A stretch of 64,000 nucleotides of DNA from Chloranthus sessilifolius (lineage: Eukaryota; Streptophyta; Magnoliopsida; Chloranthales; Chloranthaceae): contig CM037587.1 of assembly GCA_021018995.1 (NCBI GenBank), positions 13,269,366 through 13,333,365 on the forward strand, read 5' to 3'. Positions within the stretch are counted from its first letter, which is position 1. Every line of letters starts with the position of its first letter. Positions 44,816-57,606 of the stretch are shown here, one piece after another. The position numbers and the translations under genes were made by a program. The notes beneath the pieces were generated by a model. That model did not search any database. It was given only the letters and a program-made list of their open reading frames with translations, and was not told the origin of the DNA.

Positions 44816-45960
44816 ATGTGTTTGAATAAATGTGTTCAGGAATGTGCATGTAATCCAAGTAGACTCCACGAATTTCTTTCCTCTCTATCCACATCTGAGA
44901 AGCAAGCCATTATGTCAACATCCTTTGGACCCCTCGTTCAGCTCGCCGATGTATGCATATGTACTAGTCTTATCTATTTGTTGATTGAGAAGTATGATTT
45001 TGTAAAACAATGGTTTGTCTTAGGCAGTAAGCACATTCGTTTTCACATCTATAAAATGGTTGTGATTACTGGTCTAGAGGTAGTCGATAAACGAAATAAA
45101 TTTCATAAGAAAGTTGGGGAACATGAAGTGAAGTTGTTTTGTGGTAAGTATTTCGATAAGAAGGAAGAGATTTCGAGGGTGGAAATTGAGGCCATTTTAG
45201 AAGAGATAAATTCGAAAGAAAACATTGATGACTTTAGAAGAGTCTGCTTGTTGTATTTTCTTGCGTGCTTTTTGATACCAAATAAAGAACAAACGATCAA
45301 CATAGAGTACATGTATATGGTCTTTGACATTGAAGAATTCAATAGTACTGTGTGAGGGAAGATTGTATACGATAAGCTCTTGAAAGGTTTGAAAGACTGC
45401 TCAAAGAAGTTTAAAACATATAAGAAGCACACTCATCTTAACGGCTGTGCATATGCCCTCCAGGTACTTTCACGCTTTATAATTTAAGTAGTTAGATATA
45501 TTAGAAAAGATAATAGATTTTAATACCTTGTACTTTTGATTACTTTAAAGTTTTAGTGGTTGTTAACTACTTTTTTAAACATAATAGATTTCAATACCTC
45601 ATACTTCTTATCAGGTATGGGCCCTTGAACGTATATCCGTCTTAGCTCCTGCTTCAATACCCATGACGTTTCAGAGGTACTACTCATATGTTCCGCTACA
45701 GCACAAAATGTATGAATTCGCTTTGAAAAGTGCCAACGTAAGAGAGCCTATAACTGTGTCGTTGCTTTAGTGGTATATGTTTTATCAAAATTTATGTTTA
45801 TGATGAAATATATTGGTTTTTCATAGGTGATGACCGAGATTAAAGTCACACTTTAGGAATCTAGGATGTTAGTCATTCTTGATGCCCTGAACACAAGAGC
45901 ACTAGAAGGCAATAAGGCATAGTTGGTTCTAAAGCGAGTAACCAGTGTAGAGAATCATAT
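44816..45960 (+). pseudogene. DUF1985-type transposon gene
   Basis: Exon 1 (44816-45463) carries a domain like plant DUF1985: SEKQAIMSTSFGPLVQLADV, YDFVKQWFVLGSKHIRFHIY, KMVVITGLEVVD, a lysine/glutamate-rich middle and FRRVCLLYFLACFLIPNKEQ. One TGA lies at 45352-45354 where relatives have tryptophan. Donor CAG|GTACTT (45464) and acceptor TTATCAG (45614) join to exon 2, VWALERISVLAPASIP (45615-45737), then a probable exon from 45827 with MTEIKV and a coiled-coil-like VENHMRLLKKEMHDL. DUF1985 proteins are mostly encoded by plant Mutator- and CACTA-type elements, often with an Ulp1-like protease, which I do not see here. The start ATG is uncertain. Confidence 0.6.
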
Positions 45961-46211
45961 GCGATTGTTGAAGAAAGAAATGCATGATTTAAAGGTGTTA
46001 TAAAGGTAAAAATTAGGGGGCTTCATGATTTTCTTTTCATTTTCGTTTCAGTTTGACGTCATAATAATATAAAATATGTTAATATAGCACCCGAAGAAGA
46101 AAAAGCCTTTTGTATCATAATCCAACGTAGAGGTGTACGTATGAAGTTGCCGGGTTCGAAAGGTAGTACAGAACACTGTTCAATTGATTTATAATCAACA
46201 ATTAGTGCCCT

Positions 46212-46560
46212 GAGACAAATATTGACATCATTACCCTCTTGCGTACTAAATAGGGATCAAGGATCAATACAACACCTCGAAGTGAAAGTGTAAGACAACA
46301 GAGGAATGACGAGCCAAATAACGCTCCCATGGTATCACCTCATATTTTTTACTCAGATTTTCTTTTTTAATATACTATCCCATTAATGTTATTGACATCA
46401 TTACGCACTCGCGTACTAAACAAGGATCAGGGATCAATACTACCGCTCCAAGTGACAATGTAAGACAATAAAGGAATGACCAATCAAATAACGCTCCGAC
46501 GGTATCACCTCATATTTTTTACTCAGATTTTCTTTTTTAGAATGCTATCACATGATTTTT
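46212..46560 (+). repeat. Tandem duplication of about 175 bp
   Basis: ATTGACATCATTAC..CTCGCGTACTAAA through ACTCAGATTTTCTTTTTT occurs twice in a row, within the 3' part of the DUF1985 transcription unit. Confidence 0.85.
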
Positions 46561-47860
46561 TTAAGATAAACATTTTTCTCTATTATAAAATAGGGGTATA
46601 GCTTGAAATTTTCATCTGAATCAAGAGGGGAGGATGCGAGAGTACCAAAGAATGTCAAAGTTGAAAAGGATTTTATCGACATCGAAAGTGATGGGCAAGA
46701 ATTGCTACGAGATAATTCTACAAACCCAACCGTAGGTTAATCTAAAAATTATAACATAGAGGACATGAAAAAAGAGTTGCACAAGTCCTTTGAAGAAATA
46801 AGGAAAAGGTGGGCTAGGACTTAAGAGTTAAATGAACAGGCGGAGTGGTAGCCTATAATAAATGACCGGAAGATAATATCATATACGGTTTTGCTAAAAA
46901 AATTCATTACAAAAAAATAATATTTATTATTATTTCTGTTGGATGAGGATGAAGAACCTTATCCAATGGCATTGGGGGTTGCAGGATTTTCTTGGTATGT
47001 GTCTTTAAAGTTATAGTCCCACCACATGCTTCTGGAATTTGGATTTTACATTGTCAGGAGATTCATGTCCCAAAACGCTGGAGACCTACATTACGGCCTT
47101 TGTATTTGATCAAAATTAGAAGGTTGGTTCCCTCATTTTATGGAAATAATCTCGAATGAACAATTATTAACCAACAATTAGTAATCGTAAGGTTTAAACC
47201 TTCATTAGCCTAAAGATGGAATTGAGCTGACTAACTGTAATGCAAACAAACAATACTGCAGTCAATTAGGTCTTTGTTTTCTCCATGGAACACTCCCTAT
47301 GCATAATTAAAAGAGAGGAAAGATGATGGAATCTATCAGGTAGCAAAAGATGCATTAAATGCTAGTAAAATTTAATTTATTTTGAGAAATAGGTGGGAGA
47401 ACGGTGATCAAATGTCTAAATGCAAGCGTAGATATCCAATGCAATCCTTTTGAGAACTTAAATGCCATTAAATAAATTAATTCTGATTGAGTTATCAGTT
47501 GGTGTATGAGAAAAAAAAAAGGTTGCTAGTTGGTGTAGATGGTGTTTGATGTTCCATCAGTTATGCTCCTTAAAAGTTTAAGCTCATAATGCAATAATAC
47601 TGAAACTACCACAACGCCACCTATTAGGCTTAAAGATTTAAGTTCATATAATGTAATAATATTATGATAAGTTTAGACTCATAACATACAACCATCTTGA
47701 GAACTAGCACCCAAGAGATAATGAAATGTCAAAAGTTCAAGCAGTTAGCCCAATTTGATCTGCTATTGTAAACTAAATGTTGTTAGATAGATTGGTTATG
47801 CTGATTGAGTTACAAGTTGTTTGGAGAAATCTTTATTTTATTTTATTTCTATATTATTAT
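46561..47860. other. Non-coding or decayed transposon DNA
   Basis: Short coding-like pieces at 46610-46830 (ESRGEDARVPKNVKVEKDF and EDMKKELHKSFEEIRKR) suggest the acidic or coiled tail of the DUF1985 protein. After 46860 nothing is recognisable. Confidence 0.3.
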
Positions 47861-47864
47861 TATT

Positions 47865-47945
47865 ATTGGTAAGCTGGGATTGAAATCGTAACCTCAAGGT
47901 TGTGATATTATCAACCTTCCAGTTGAGCTACAGGCCCAACCCTGA
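47865..47945 (-). mobile_element. tRNA-like SINE head
   Basis: On the minus strand GGGCCTGTAGCTCAACTGGA holds an A box and GGTTACGATTTCAATCCCAG a B box, followed by an ATT-rich tail to the left. It is too degenerate for a functional tRNA. Confidence 0.55.
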
Positions 47946-48758
47946 CTGGACAACATATTACTTCTTAATAATTGGTCTTTCTTGAAATTTGTAGAAAGCC
48001 TTAAAATATACTGAACTTATGCGGCAGTGAAAAGGTGAGAAGAGGGGATATTTTCACTTATGAGGGTATATAGCAAGTATAACTTCTTTTTCTCAGTTTT
48101 TTTTTTGGTGGTTTTTCAGCATTATTTATCTACAGATGATATAGCTTTATTGTGTTTTTATGTATTTGGATAATTTTTTATATTTTCTGTATGTTATTTT
48201 AACGTGTTTCTATTGTTAGAATAATTTTTTTAAGAATCTCTCTATGTTATCCTGTAATTTTATGAATGTGTCAGCATACCTGATTTTCAAGGTCTTTGCA
48301 TCTGACTCGCATCTGTGTTAGACACCAACAAGCTTCTCCATCTCCAAGTTGCACAACTTTGAGTGTTATTATTTATTAAAGCTGTCGGTGGGCATTGTTC
48401 ACACTTCACAGCAGGAGATAGATGAGCCCTACTGTCTGCCTTTTAGAGGCAGAATCTCATCAAAAGATGATATTTACAGATGTTACCACCCTTAACAAAT
48501 ATGAGGTCAACTTTTGATAAAAAAAGCCTCATTGAATAGATGTCAGTGGATTTGGATATCTTCTTATGTCCGTAAGTAGAGTACTTCTCTGGGTCTTAAT
48601 AGGATGTGGTTGAGAAGATGAGAAACCTCAATGAGTGAGTAAAGATGGGAGTGTTTCAGTATGTCTTGTTGGGTTGGAATGGGGAGAAGGGAGAGTTTAA
48701 GAATGTTGCATTTCAGCTCGGCAATGCCCCTTATCCAATTTATATCTATATATAAATT

Positions 48759-48767
<9 letters not shown>

Positions 48768-48813
<46 letters not shown>
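48768..48813. repeat. (CA)n microsatellite
   Basis: About 22 CA units with one interruption. Frames reading His-Thr or Cys-Val repeats here are artefacts. Confidence 0.95.
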
Positions 48814-48821
<8 letters not shown>

Positions 48822-49037
48822 CCTGCAGAAATTCTATATTTGCTCTTTGTTCTCAAAAAAAATCTAGACATCATATTCTACAGCTCTTCTTAGAACTGGC
48901 AATGTGTAGGGATTTGAGGTGGTGTTACCGGATAAAGCGACAATGGAGCATACTGTAATTCCACCCATCAAAGCATTGACCAAAAAGGACATGGAAGGAG
49001 CAAGAAATCTCTTAAGAATAACATTACAAGTGCTTCT

Positions 49038-49740
49038 GGTGAGAGCTATGAACACCATATTGTCCCATCACGTACACTGAAGCTTATATCGGGACAAATT
49101 GCACAATGGTTCTCGGCAATGCACGTGATTATTATAATGTATAAGTTGCCTACAGTGTCCTTCGGAACTCTCACACCTATATGGATGGCTTGGGTAAAAG
49201 AGCAATAATGTGATATATGGTTGGCCTCTTGCAAGGTGGATACATTAAATGTGAAAAATGCCGAGTTAGTGGGAACTGTGAGGAGGATAAATAAGCATGA
49301 ATACAAGAGTGAAAATTGCTGGGGAATAATACATGAGAAGTAACATATGGATTATGCTTTTGAACTTACAAGCGAGTAACTCTAAGAAGATCACACAGGT
49401 CAAGAGAAATAAATATAAGATTAAATTGTTAGATTATCTTCGATGAGGAAGTCTAAAACTTCAGAAGTGTACGTCACGGTCAAAGTCTATATCGTAGATT
49501 TACCGTCTCGATATTAAGCTTGATGTGATCGGAGCAACTTTAGAAGCGGCGACTTGACAGGAACAAGTATAGTACCATCGTCTAGTCGCGTCAAGTTAGA
49601 TGGCAGGGTTCGAAATGTATACTACTGGAGTTGGCGTATCTAGGGCAGCACTATGCTGTCCCATCATGTACGCTCGAACTTATTTCAGATTGGAATTGCA
49701 CAATGGGTCTCGGCAATGCACGTAATTATTATAATGTAAA
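49038..49740 (+). repeat. Dispersed duplication of about 90 bp
   Basis: TGTCCCATCA.GTAC.CT...GCACAATGG.TCTCGGCAATGCACGT.ATTATTATAATGTA occurs at about 49058-49142 and 49660-49738 in the same orientation, with unrelated DNA between. No known element ends were recognised. Confidence 0.7.
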
Positions 49741-49878
49741 GAAAAGGGAGGCACTTCAACATATTATGCTATAAATAGAGGGACTACAACTCCTGTAAGC
49801 ACCACTGGGGCATCACTACTTGACATAAAATTAATATCTTCTGAGAATATCTCTGAGTCTATCCCATCCCCTCCTCGT

Positions 49879-50270
49879 ATGGAGTTTGATTCGCCCCCGC
49901 GTGAAAACCCCAAAAAGCCACGACCTTCTCGACCACCACCGGGACATAGTCGATCATCATATAGCTGTTATAAGCATAGTTGTGCCTACATCAACGCCAG
50001 CTTCAAGCGGAGTTCCCACCGGAGGACTCCGACGAAAATTACCCAATTGTCCCAATGGACGTAGACCCATCGATTGATGCAGTTGTAGCTAAAGTCGAAG
50101 ATGAAAACGAGATAGAGGAGCCTCCGACTGAGCATTTAGCTCTTCCGGTGTCGCCTGATATGACGGAAGTTGTGCCAATCGTCATTTTTTCCTCCACTGA
50201 AGAGGTCGACGATGACGATTCGGATGATGTGAACGAAATCAATACTTCTGTTGGGAGTGGTGACATTTGA
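49879..50270 (+). other. Unrecognised coding-like region (proline-rich then acidic)
   Basis: One frame gives a proline/arginine-rich start (MEFDSPPRENPKKPRPSRPP). An overlapping frame, 49980-50270, gives an acidic, disordered tail with EEPPTEHLALPVSPDMTE, EEVDDDDSDDVNEI and a stop. A 3'UTR-like stretch follows. It may be the end of a transposon protein from the DUF1985 unit, broken by a frameshift. No domain is recognised. Confidence 0.25.
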
Positions 50271-50766
50271 AAGAGGTGTTGGGCCTCGTTTGGTTTAGTC
50301 GGAATATCTATTTAGTAGGTTTCATTTGAAATAGTCATGTATGCCTAGTTTGTGTAGAAGATGTATTAGGATTTAACTAATTTCACTTTCAAAAAAATGT
50401 ACTAGTCAACAACGCCTAGTATTATATTACAAACCACTAAGAGTTGTAGTTGTCCTTGAGAAAACTGATCAACCACTGATCACTTGTGTTGCGAGTCTTA
50501 TGTGACAAAATATTTTCATCAAGAAAAAGATTACAACAATCTTGTGTGTGTGTGTGAAGTTTGGACCCATGCTCATCCCGTTTATTCAACATAATTTGAG
50601 ATTACTGGTGTGATCGGAAGTCAGTTTTTGTTCTCATTTTCATTTTCTAGCTCACAAGTTAGATTCTCTCTTCCAGTTTATATAGTTCTTTTAGACTTGA
50701 ACCAAAAGAGAATCTATGCATTAATGTAAAGAAAAGGAGATTATATATTTAGCTTTATGAGCTTAC

Positions 50767-50916
50767 CTGACTTCGGGTCAAACCCGTCTGTCTTGCTACC
50801 ATTAATTTATCTTAAAAGTGATTGCTGCCCAATCACTCCTAGATATGCAAGACTTCCTTCATCAATAGCCAATTCCTGAACCTGAGCATGGATCACTAGT
50901 ATCTGGCCATGTAGCA
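50767..50916 (-). pseudogene. RUVBL1-like helicase exon fragment
   Basis: On the minus strand QILVIHAQVQELAIDEGSLA then YLGVIGQQSLLR matches the segment QILAIRAQVEEL.DEESLAYLGEIGQ..SLR of RuvB-like 1, a AAA+ ATPase of INO80, SWR and TIP60-type chromatin complexes. A stop falls after LLR, and a shifted frame then continues VARQTG (native VA+TNG) to a donor CAG|GTAAGC at 50766. Only about 45 codons of a roughly 455-residue protein remain. It sits downstream of, and on the same strand as, the MuDR-type transposase. Confidence 0.7.
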
Positions 50917-51699
50917 ATCAGCAGAATCAAAAAATCGAAAACATAATTTTATTATAGTAAGAAATTTGAAGCATTATTGTTTAATTATACTACTCTTTCA
51001 TGTTCTTTCATGCAAGTAAGTAGAAAAAATATTTACAGAGAAATTGCATTGGTAAGGTTTCCAGTTCATACCATTTTTGTGGGATTAAAGTCCAAGTAAT
51101 TAGACCAGGTATCAGCTAGACAGGAAAATTTTGATAGAATAAGTTGATAATAAAACTGTGAGATAGACGATAGTATATCGAAAATTTTACTGATGGCTAG
51201 CTTTAAGCATTGAAGAAAGCTTAAAGTTAGAGAAAAAGATATCATGTCCTACTACAAAAAGAATAAAGTAAGAAAGTTGGTTCTAAAGATAATATATTTT
51301 CATCTGGATAAACCAATGGTTTTGAAACTACATGACTATTTCAATATTTTAACCATTAATTTCCTCAAAATCATGACTACACATATCAATGCCAAAAAAA
51401 TATATGAAGGACATCTGCCCCACCCACGCTAAGCATAAAAAGTAGATAAACCTGAACAAAAAAAATCATATATAGAGTTATTTTACCATTAAAAAATAAA
51501 CTCAAATTTAGTTTAACTAATTCCGATTACCGAACATTGTCAATGATGAGACGAATACAACAACAATCATTAGGGCTTCAACAACACAATGAAACTCTCT
51601 AGTCGATACAAAAGGAAAATAAAGAGAAATCTACTCTAAACTTCCAAAAAACTTCCACTTAATTTCCAAGAAACTTCCTATCTAGATGATAAAGGCAAA

Positions 51700-51909
51700 T
51701 TCACTCTAAACTTCCACTTTGTTATGAGAAAAGGCAGTGATTCCTGGATCGCTGGCAAGCATATGCATTCTTCTCAGTGCCTCTGATGCTGGAGGATGCA
51801 ACTGTAATAAGGCAACAACATAGTCATCAGGTGCAAAAATTGCCTCAAAGAGTTTCAAGGCAGCATTAGAATAATAATGGTCGATTCTACAAAAGGCATT
51901 CTGCCTCAT
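51700..51909 (-). pseudogene. WLM-domain metalloprotease exon fragment
   Basis: The minus frame contains HPPASEALRRMHMLASDPGI, which matches the start of the WLM (WSS1-like) metalloprotease domain of plant ubiquitin-like/WLM proteins (PPPSEALKRMHMLA.DPGIIAIMNKH), thought to act on DNA-protein crosslinks. After DPGI the sequence loses frame; a shifted frame gives TKWKFRV for native NKHRWRV and then ends. An acceptor-like TTCATGTAG precedes the frame at 51910. The upstream part (FCRIDHYYSNAALKLFEAIF) is less clearly related. The catalytic HExxH motif lies further on in intact proteins and is absent. Confidence 0.6.
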
Positions 51910-52179
51910 CTACATGAATAGGAGGCCTCGATTACCGATGCACATGGGATGTTTAAAACATGAGAAAAAGTGGTTGAATGTCCAAATAAATGCTATCAAA
52001 ATCAGATATGCTTGACATTCTCCGATTAGGTCATAGCTAAATATATCTTCTATGGAGCTTCAGTAGATCAGGACTAAAACTGCATAGATGGATTAAAATA
52101 AATAATGCAGCTAAAATGCGCCTACTCTAACAAATAACAAGCAAAGTATTTGAACATTTCTTATTTTGGGGCTTCATGA

Positions 52180-52400
52180 ACTGCTTTTGCACCATATACA
52201 TCAAAATGAAAGTTCAAGTAAGGCATAAATAATACCTTGCCTGCACCTCTACTTACAATCATTGTTACATCTTCAACGCTGGCAAACCCGACAAGTTCAT
52301 AGAATTATATAACATTCTTATGTGCAAATGCAAAAAAGAGATATTTTACTATCTCTTGATAAAGTGATACATGATAGGATTTTTACCTGATAACGATCTC
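52180..52400 (-). other. Unassigned exon-like piece
   Basis: ELVGFASVEDVTMIVSRGAG on the minus strand is followed by an AAG|GTATT donor-like site near 52240. It may belong to another captured gene. No family is recognised. Confidence 0.2.
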
Positions 52401-52556
52401 TCTTCATGGAGATAAAAAGTAAACTACAAAATAATAGTACACATCAGTGACTAATTCGTACGAGAAGTTACACTTATAATTATAAATTCTATGACAATAT
52501 CTTACATGATACCCTAACACTGTAATTATTTATCTTCTTACGACGGCGACCTTGTC

Positions 52557-55232
52557 CTAGACTTCTTTTTTTTTCAGAGACGAGGCCGTACATGTTCTAC
52601 TTTTGTGGCCCTTTCTCTTACTTGTAGAATATTTATAAGTGTTACCCTTCTCTGTTGCTGACTTCATCCTAGCTTTTCGCGGCCTACCAGCACGGGTTCT
52701 AACATGCGGTGGTTTCACCACCACCTTTGTATCTCTACTCATCTACTGACTCTCATCAACCATCAGGTGCATCACATCATTGTAAGTGCTGCAATATCTC
52801 TCATTTGTAAATCACTCCTCCACAAAGTCATATACCGACGCACATCGATAACTGATAGCAGCGTATGCATGTCTACAAGGTAGACCAAATACATCAAAAC
52901 TTCGATAAGAACAAGATCATGTTTTCAAGTTCACTCTATGACTCTTATCTTTGTCTATGACTGTAAACTCATCCAAACTATTCGGAAATACTGTTAGGAA
53001 ACGACCCATCATTATTTTATGAGTTTCTTGCTTACAGAAGTACGGGCAACACCCACTAGAGATCTATGATAATAATAACTGATAACTTTCTTATGCATAA
53101 GCTCAACAATTGAGGTAATAGGCAAAGTCCTAGCAACCAATAAGACGAAGTTCATGCACTCCAAATAGTTTGTAGTCAAGATTCCATAGTGTTTTTCGGG
53201 AAAGTGCGCGTTACACCAATGACCCTCACCCACGTCATTAATCCAAGTATGATGATTTGGAAAGATCTTTTCTAAAGCATCCATTTCACGTTTATGCCCA
53301 TCGACAGTTAGTTCTCTAGCAATCTTCCATATCAAACCCTTGATGTATGCATTCTTGAACTTCGAGTGAAAGTTATTTGTCAAATGATAAACGCAATAAC
53401 TATGGAAATAATTTGAAAATACTAGCGGCACGTACTTCATTATAGATTCATGTCGAACGGATATTATAATCAACTCGGGGGGGTTACCGGTGACATGGTC
53501 TTGTAACAAAGTTAGAAACCATTCCCAAGCTTTGTTGTTTACTTTTTCGACCACTACAAATGCTAGAGGGAACAATCCATTATTGTCGTCGACCGCTTCA
53601 GCCATTAAAAACTTCCCTCCATATTTTCCTCTCAAACACGTCCCATCGATAGATACTATCGGCCTTAGGGTTCTCCCATAACTACGGATCGATGACCCAA
53701 ACATCCAAAAAAATCTCAGAAAAGAATTACCTTCTCCAAGAACCAATTCCGTTTTAGCATTAGAATCAACTACCTTCAACTCCTCAGAATATCTAGGCAG
53801 TAACTCATACGAACGCTCCCAACCACCTGTGATATTTGTCATCATAATTTCTTTGGCTAACCAAGCTTTTCGATATGACACTACCACACCATATTGTTTT
53901 TGAATATAGGACATAATCTTATCTGGATTATAATCCGGATGCAACTTTAGAAGACCCTTGCAATCTAACAACTATTTGCCTGTCGATGGTCCATTTCACG
54001 TTCTGCGGGCCCACACGTATGCGGTGTATGAATAATAATTTTGAATGTGAAATCATGAAGTAACTTTGATCCCCGAATGTGCCACAGGCATGACGGAATG
54101 GCCCACTTTGTTACCACCTTTGTTGCACGGGTTGTTACAGGTAAATATTAAAAATTTGACAATATTGTATATTTTTTTAAAGCATTTTCAAACTCCCCTT
54201 TCGACGCAAAAAGTTTTTCCACTTTCATAGATGTCATCTCTCGTCTAAAACTTCCCTCCTCAAAATAATAATTATCTCCATGAAACTCAGGAAGGGGCAC
54301 ATCATCTTCGAAATCAGATGTCGGAACATAGTGATGTCAATCGCATGGGGGCACATCTTTCTCATCCTTACTCCTCTTCTTGCTACCACAACCGCCACCA
54401 CTATTTCTAAGACTATCATTAGAACTGTCTCCAAATATGTTATTTGTGTCATGAAGAGACCCATTTGGCGTTTCACTGTTAGTAGGACTTTTATTCGAAA
54501 TTGAATCACAACTTTGGGATGGATCGATGCTTTTCGTCGGCTCACGAGATGAAAATCTACGACGTCGTTGCCTCCTATGAATAAAAACGCAATGATTTAG
54601 ATCAACAAAAAAAACTTGAGAGATCAAAATTCTATTAACGACATTGATATAACGAAATGAAATACAATTTCACCTATCGCTGCTAGATGTTAGTGAAATA
54701 TCACCTACTGACTCGGGACTATCTTGCTTCGGTTCTTTAGAAAATCTATGTCGAAAAATAGGCCTAGTTTCAACATTGGCTGCTTCTTTCCTGTTTCAAA
54801 CCAAGACAATCTTTTAATTATGTGTAAAATATTAGTATTAAACATTACACATATAAAAAGAAAATAGTTAAACAACCTTTTTTCGGCACAACCAGTTTCC
54901 ATTGTAGTAGACGCACCAGAGGATGCATTATTCTTGCTCATTCTTTCTTTCTCTCTCCCATTGTTTTGTTCATTCGTCGATTTATTAATGATATACATAT
55001 ATATCATTCGGCAACCTCGATTTGCAACAAACATTTTGTACACGTCTCCATTATTATCAACATCTATAGGAACAAATTGCTTGGTCATGGTGCATGAATA
55101 TTTGAAATGAAATTTCCTCTCTTCGCCTGCCTCATTGATTACCTCACACATCTTTTCCACCAATTCATCGTATGTCATGTCGCACTTAACATTCTTCATT
55201 TTCTTTCTCCCACCAACATAAACAAATGTCAA
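52557..55232 (-). pseudogene. MuDR-type (Mutator-like) transposase
   Basis: Read right to left: an N-terminal region (55232-54880) with MTYDELVEKMCEVINEAGEE and an acidic/serine-rich linker (54700-54230); then the MULE catalytic domain in a 319-codon frame (53971-53012) with RPIVSIDGTCLRGKYGGKFL, FPLAFVVVEKVNNKAWEWFL, HSYCVYHLTNNF and YGILTTNYLECMNF. A SWIM finger follows, CSYRSFDVFGLPCRHAYAAI (about 52925-52860), and a basic RAGRPRKARMKS tail near 52690. The second catalytic aspartate, in family ISDR, is valine (IISVRHESI). Stops and frame changes split it into at least four parts. It would bind and cut Mutator-type terminal repeats; none were found around it. Confidence 0.85.
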
Positions 55233-57600
55233 ACCCTATTCATTCAAAACTCCATCGTAGAAACAAACTAATGAAACCATGTCAATCATATTAGAATCAA
55301 TCCTGTTTAGTTTAGTTACAATTTAGAGAGGATCATATATCTTAAAATATATACGATATTTTATTCATACTACATTCATACATAATAACGAAAAATAAAA
55401 TAAAGTCTAGTAGACAACCCATACATTCCTCCACAAATAATAGATTCCATAATACATGACGATTCTACTACTATATGAAATAGCCTTTAGGTGGCCCATC
55501 ATTTCCTTCCACCAATAGTCAATATGCATAAAAACACATACAAATTTGATATTGAAGATATTTTATGTTTCATCAAATTCGGACGTTTTTCCAATAGGAG
55601 ATGATTACAAAAGAACGACCAAGATGATTACCACCAAAAAACCATTTTACAGGCATTTTACAAGTATTGTTCACTTGACAATATATTGAATTTCATGCCA
55701 AAAAGTAATTTTTTCTCAACAAAAATACAATAAAGATAACACATTATTTTACTAGGTAGAATTCAATATTACCGCATTATGTGTATCCATTTTACCTGTA
55801 AAGTGCAATTTTACCGCATTAATATTACCACGAAGTAAACAAATCCAAAATAGTAGTGGAAAAGAAATATAGTTTTGGTATAATTTTATTTGATAGTATT
55901 AAAAGGAGAAGGAAAGGAAATTTAGTGGTCCTACATATAAACTCATTTTTCATACACAAAGGCATTTTAGAAATAAATCATTCCAACCTCTCAAGTGGTT
56001 GATATTTAGTTTCTCACCAACACGGTAATTAATTTTTTGCCATTTTAACAATAATTTTGATAAAAAAGACCCCTTTTCAAATAATAAATAATATTGTTTT
56101 ATCATTTGGACAAAAAAGCTATTTTATATATTTTTTCCAAATGCCCAATTTAAGTAAAAGAAATTAATTTTCAATGAAAATAATTTCTTTAATTAATAGC
56201 CGAACAAAAATTTGATATTCACATGAAATCTTTTTGTAAGAAACTAATGAGGAAAATAATTTTATTTCATGTTTAAAGTTTCCCTCCAATAAAAAACACT
56301 CTAAAAACCAAAGGCAAATAAGAGAAAGATTTATAATCTATGTATACGATGAAAATAGTCGAAAATATCTAACGAAATAATATACGTTTTACACCAAATT
56401 TAAATAAGTTTTTATTGGAACAACCAAGCAGATTGTCCCCACCAATCAATTTCAACAACATCCGGTGGATTTGGTACACCTACATATTATTATATGTTGT
56501 CATACGAACTGCTCATATCTTGAAAACTGCCCTCACAACTCTCAGGTTCATGCATATATATATATATATATATATATATGAGCGATTTACTAAATTAAAT
56601 AACTAAATGAATAAGGCCCTATGAACGAATAGATTAAGAGTTTGTCAAGAGAAATCATATCTAACAATCAACAAATAATAAACACTTATTTGTTTCAACA
56701 TGAAGAATAATAATTTTTTTTTTTTTTTTTTTGTTCAGTAATTTCAGTTGCAGATGAGGAACCCTTTGAGATTAGACAGGAAACTTACAATAGAATGTAA
56801 AATATTGGTCTTTCAGATTCATGGGTCCAATTTCACCAACTACTTTTTTCTACATTTTTTTTTTCAATTTATAATTCACTGTTTACTCTATTGACTTTTC
56901 AGTTGAATTGGTAATGTAGAGAGACATATCTAAATCGACATTCATATTTGGTTTTGGAACCTTCATAATTCTATCTTCTTCATTTGCCAAAGATCTCAAT
57001 TTCAGGCCAGTAAATGAAAAAAAAATAAAAAATTGTTAATTTTTTTTATATAATAAAATCCTCTGTTTTAAAACATAACAATTCACTGATTTTTTTCTAT
57101 TTTTATTTTCTGCATAGCTTGATTTCAGCAATTTCCTATCTGGGTCTTGCTTATCTTGCTGCAATTTATCTTTTTTAATCCATTATATGCAGGTAAATTT
57201 CACAAAATTTTATTTTTTAATTTTATCTTTAAGAAAAAGAAAAAAAAAACATGTCATTTGGCATTCATAGCACTACACAATTGATACGCAATCATATGAG
57301 TTAGAATTAAATTATACAATGTGAGGAAGTTTCATGCATATTTGCATCGTCTGGGATAAATTGAAGCAGGTTTATATTGAGTACCGCCTAGACATATCAC
57401 ATAATTACTGACTATCATCCAAGATTTCAATCCATGATCAAACGAACAACACAGATCTGAAAATGGCTTCCTTATATAAACGAGCTTCTATTCAAGCTCA
57501 GAGGACTTTTTTATGGGGATCCTGCATCTATAATGAAGGTTTTTTATTTTTATTATATATATATAATTTCTTTCTTTAAGAATAAGAAGAAACAAATAAG
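55233..57600. other. AT-rich non-coding DNA
   Basis: A TA microsatellite lies at about 56556-56579, and poly-T tracts at 56708-56731 and elsewhere. No gene or element ends are recognised. Mutator terminal repeats for the neighbouring transposase may lie here but were not identified. Confidence 0.5.
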
Positions 57601-57606
57601 CTTACC

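Noticed and set aside
47865-47945. tRNA-like segment as a functional tRNA
   Set aside because: The stems are too mismatched and an A/T tail follows; a SINE head is the better reading.
48564-48867. Frames with Cys-Val or His-Thr repeats
   Set aside because: They are translations of the CA microsatellite.
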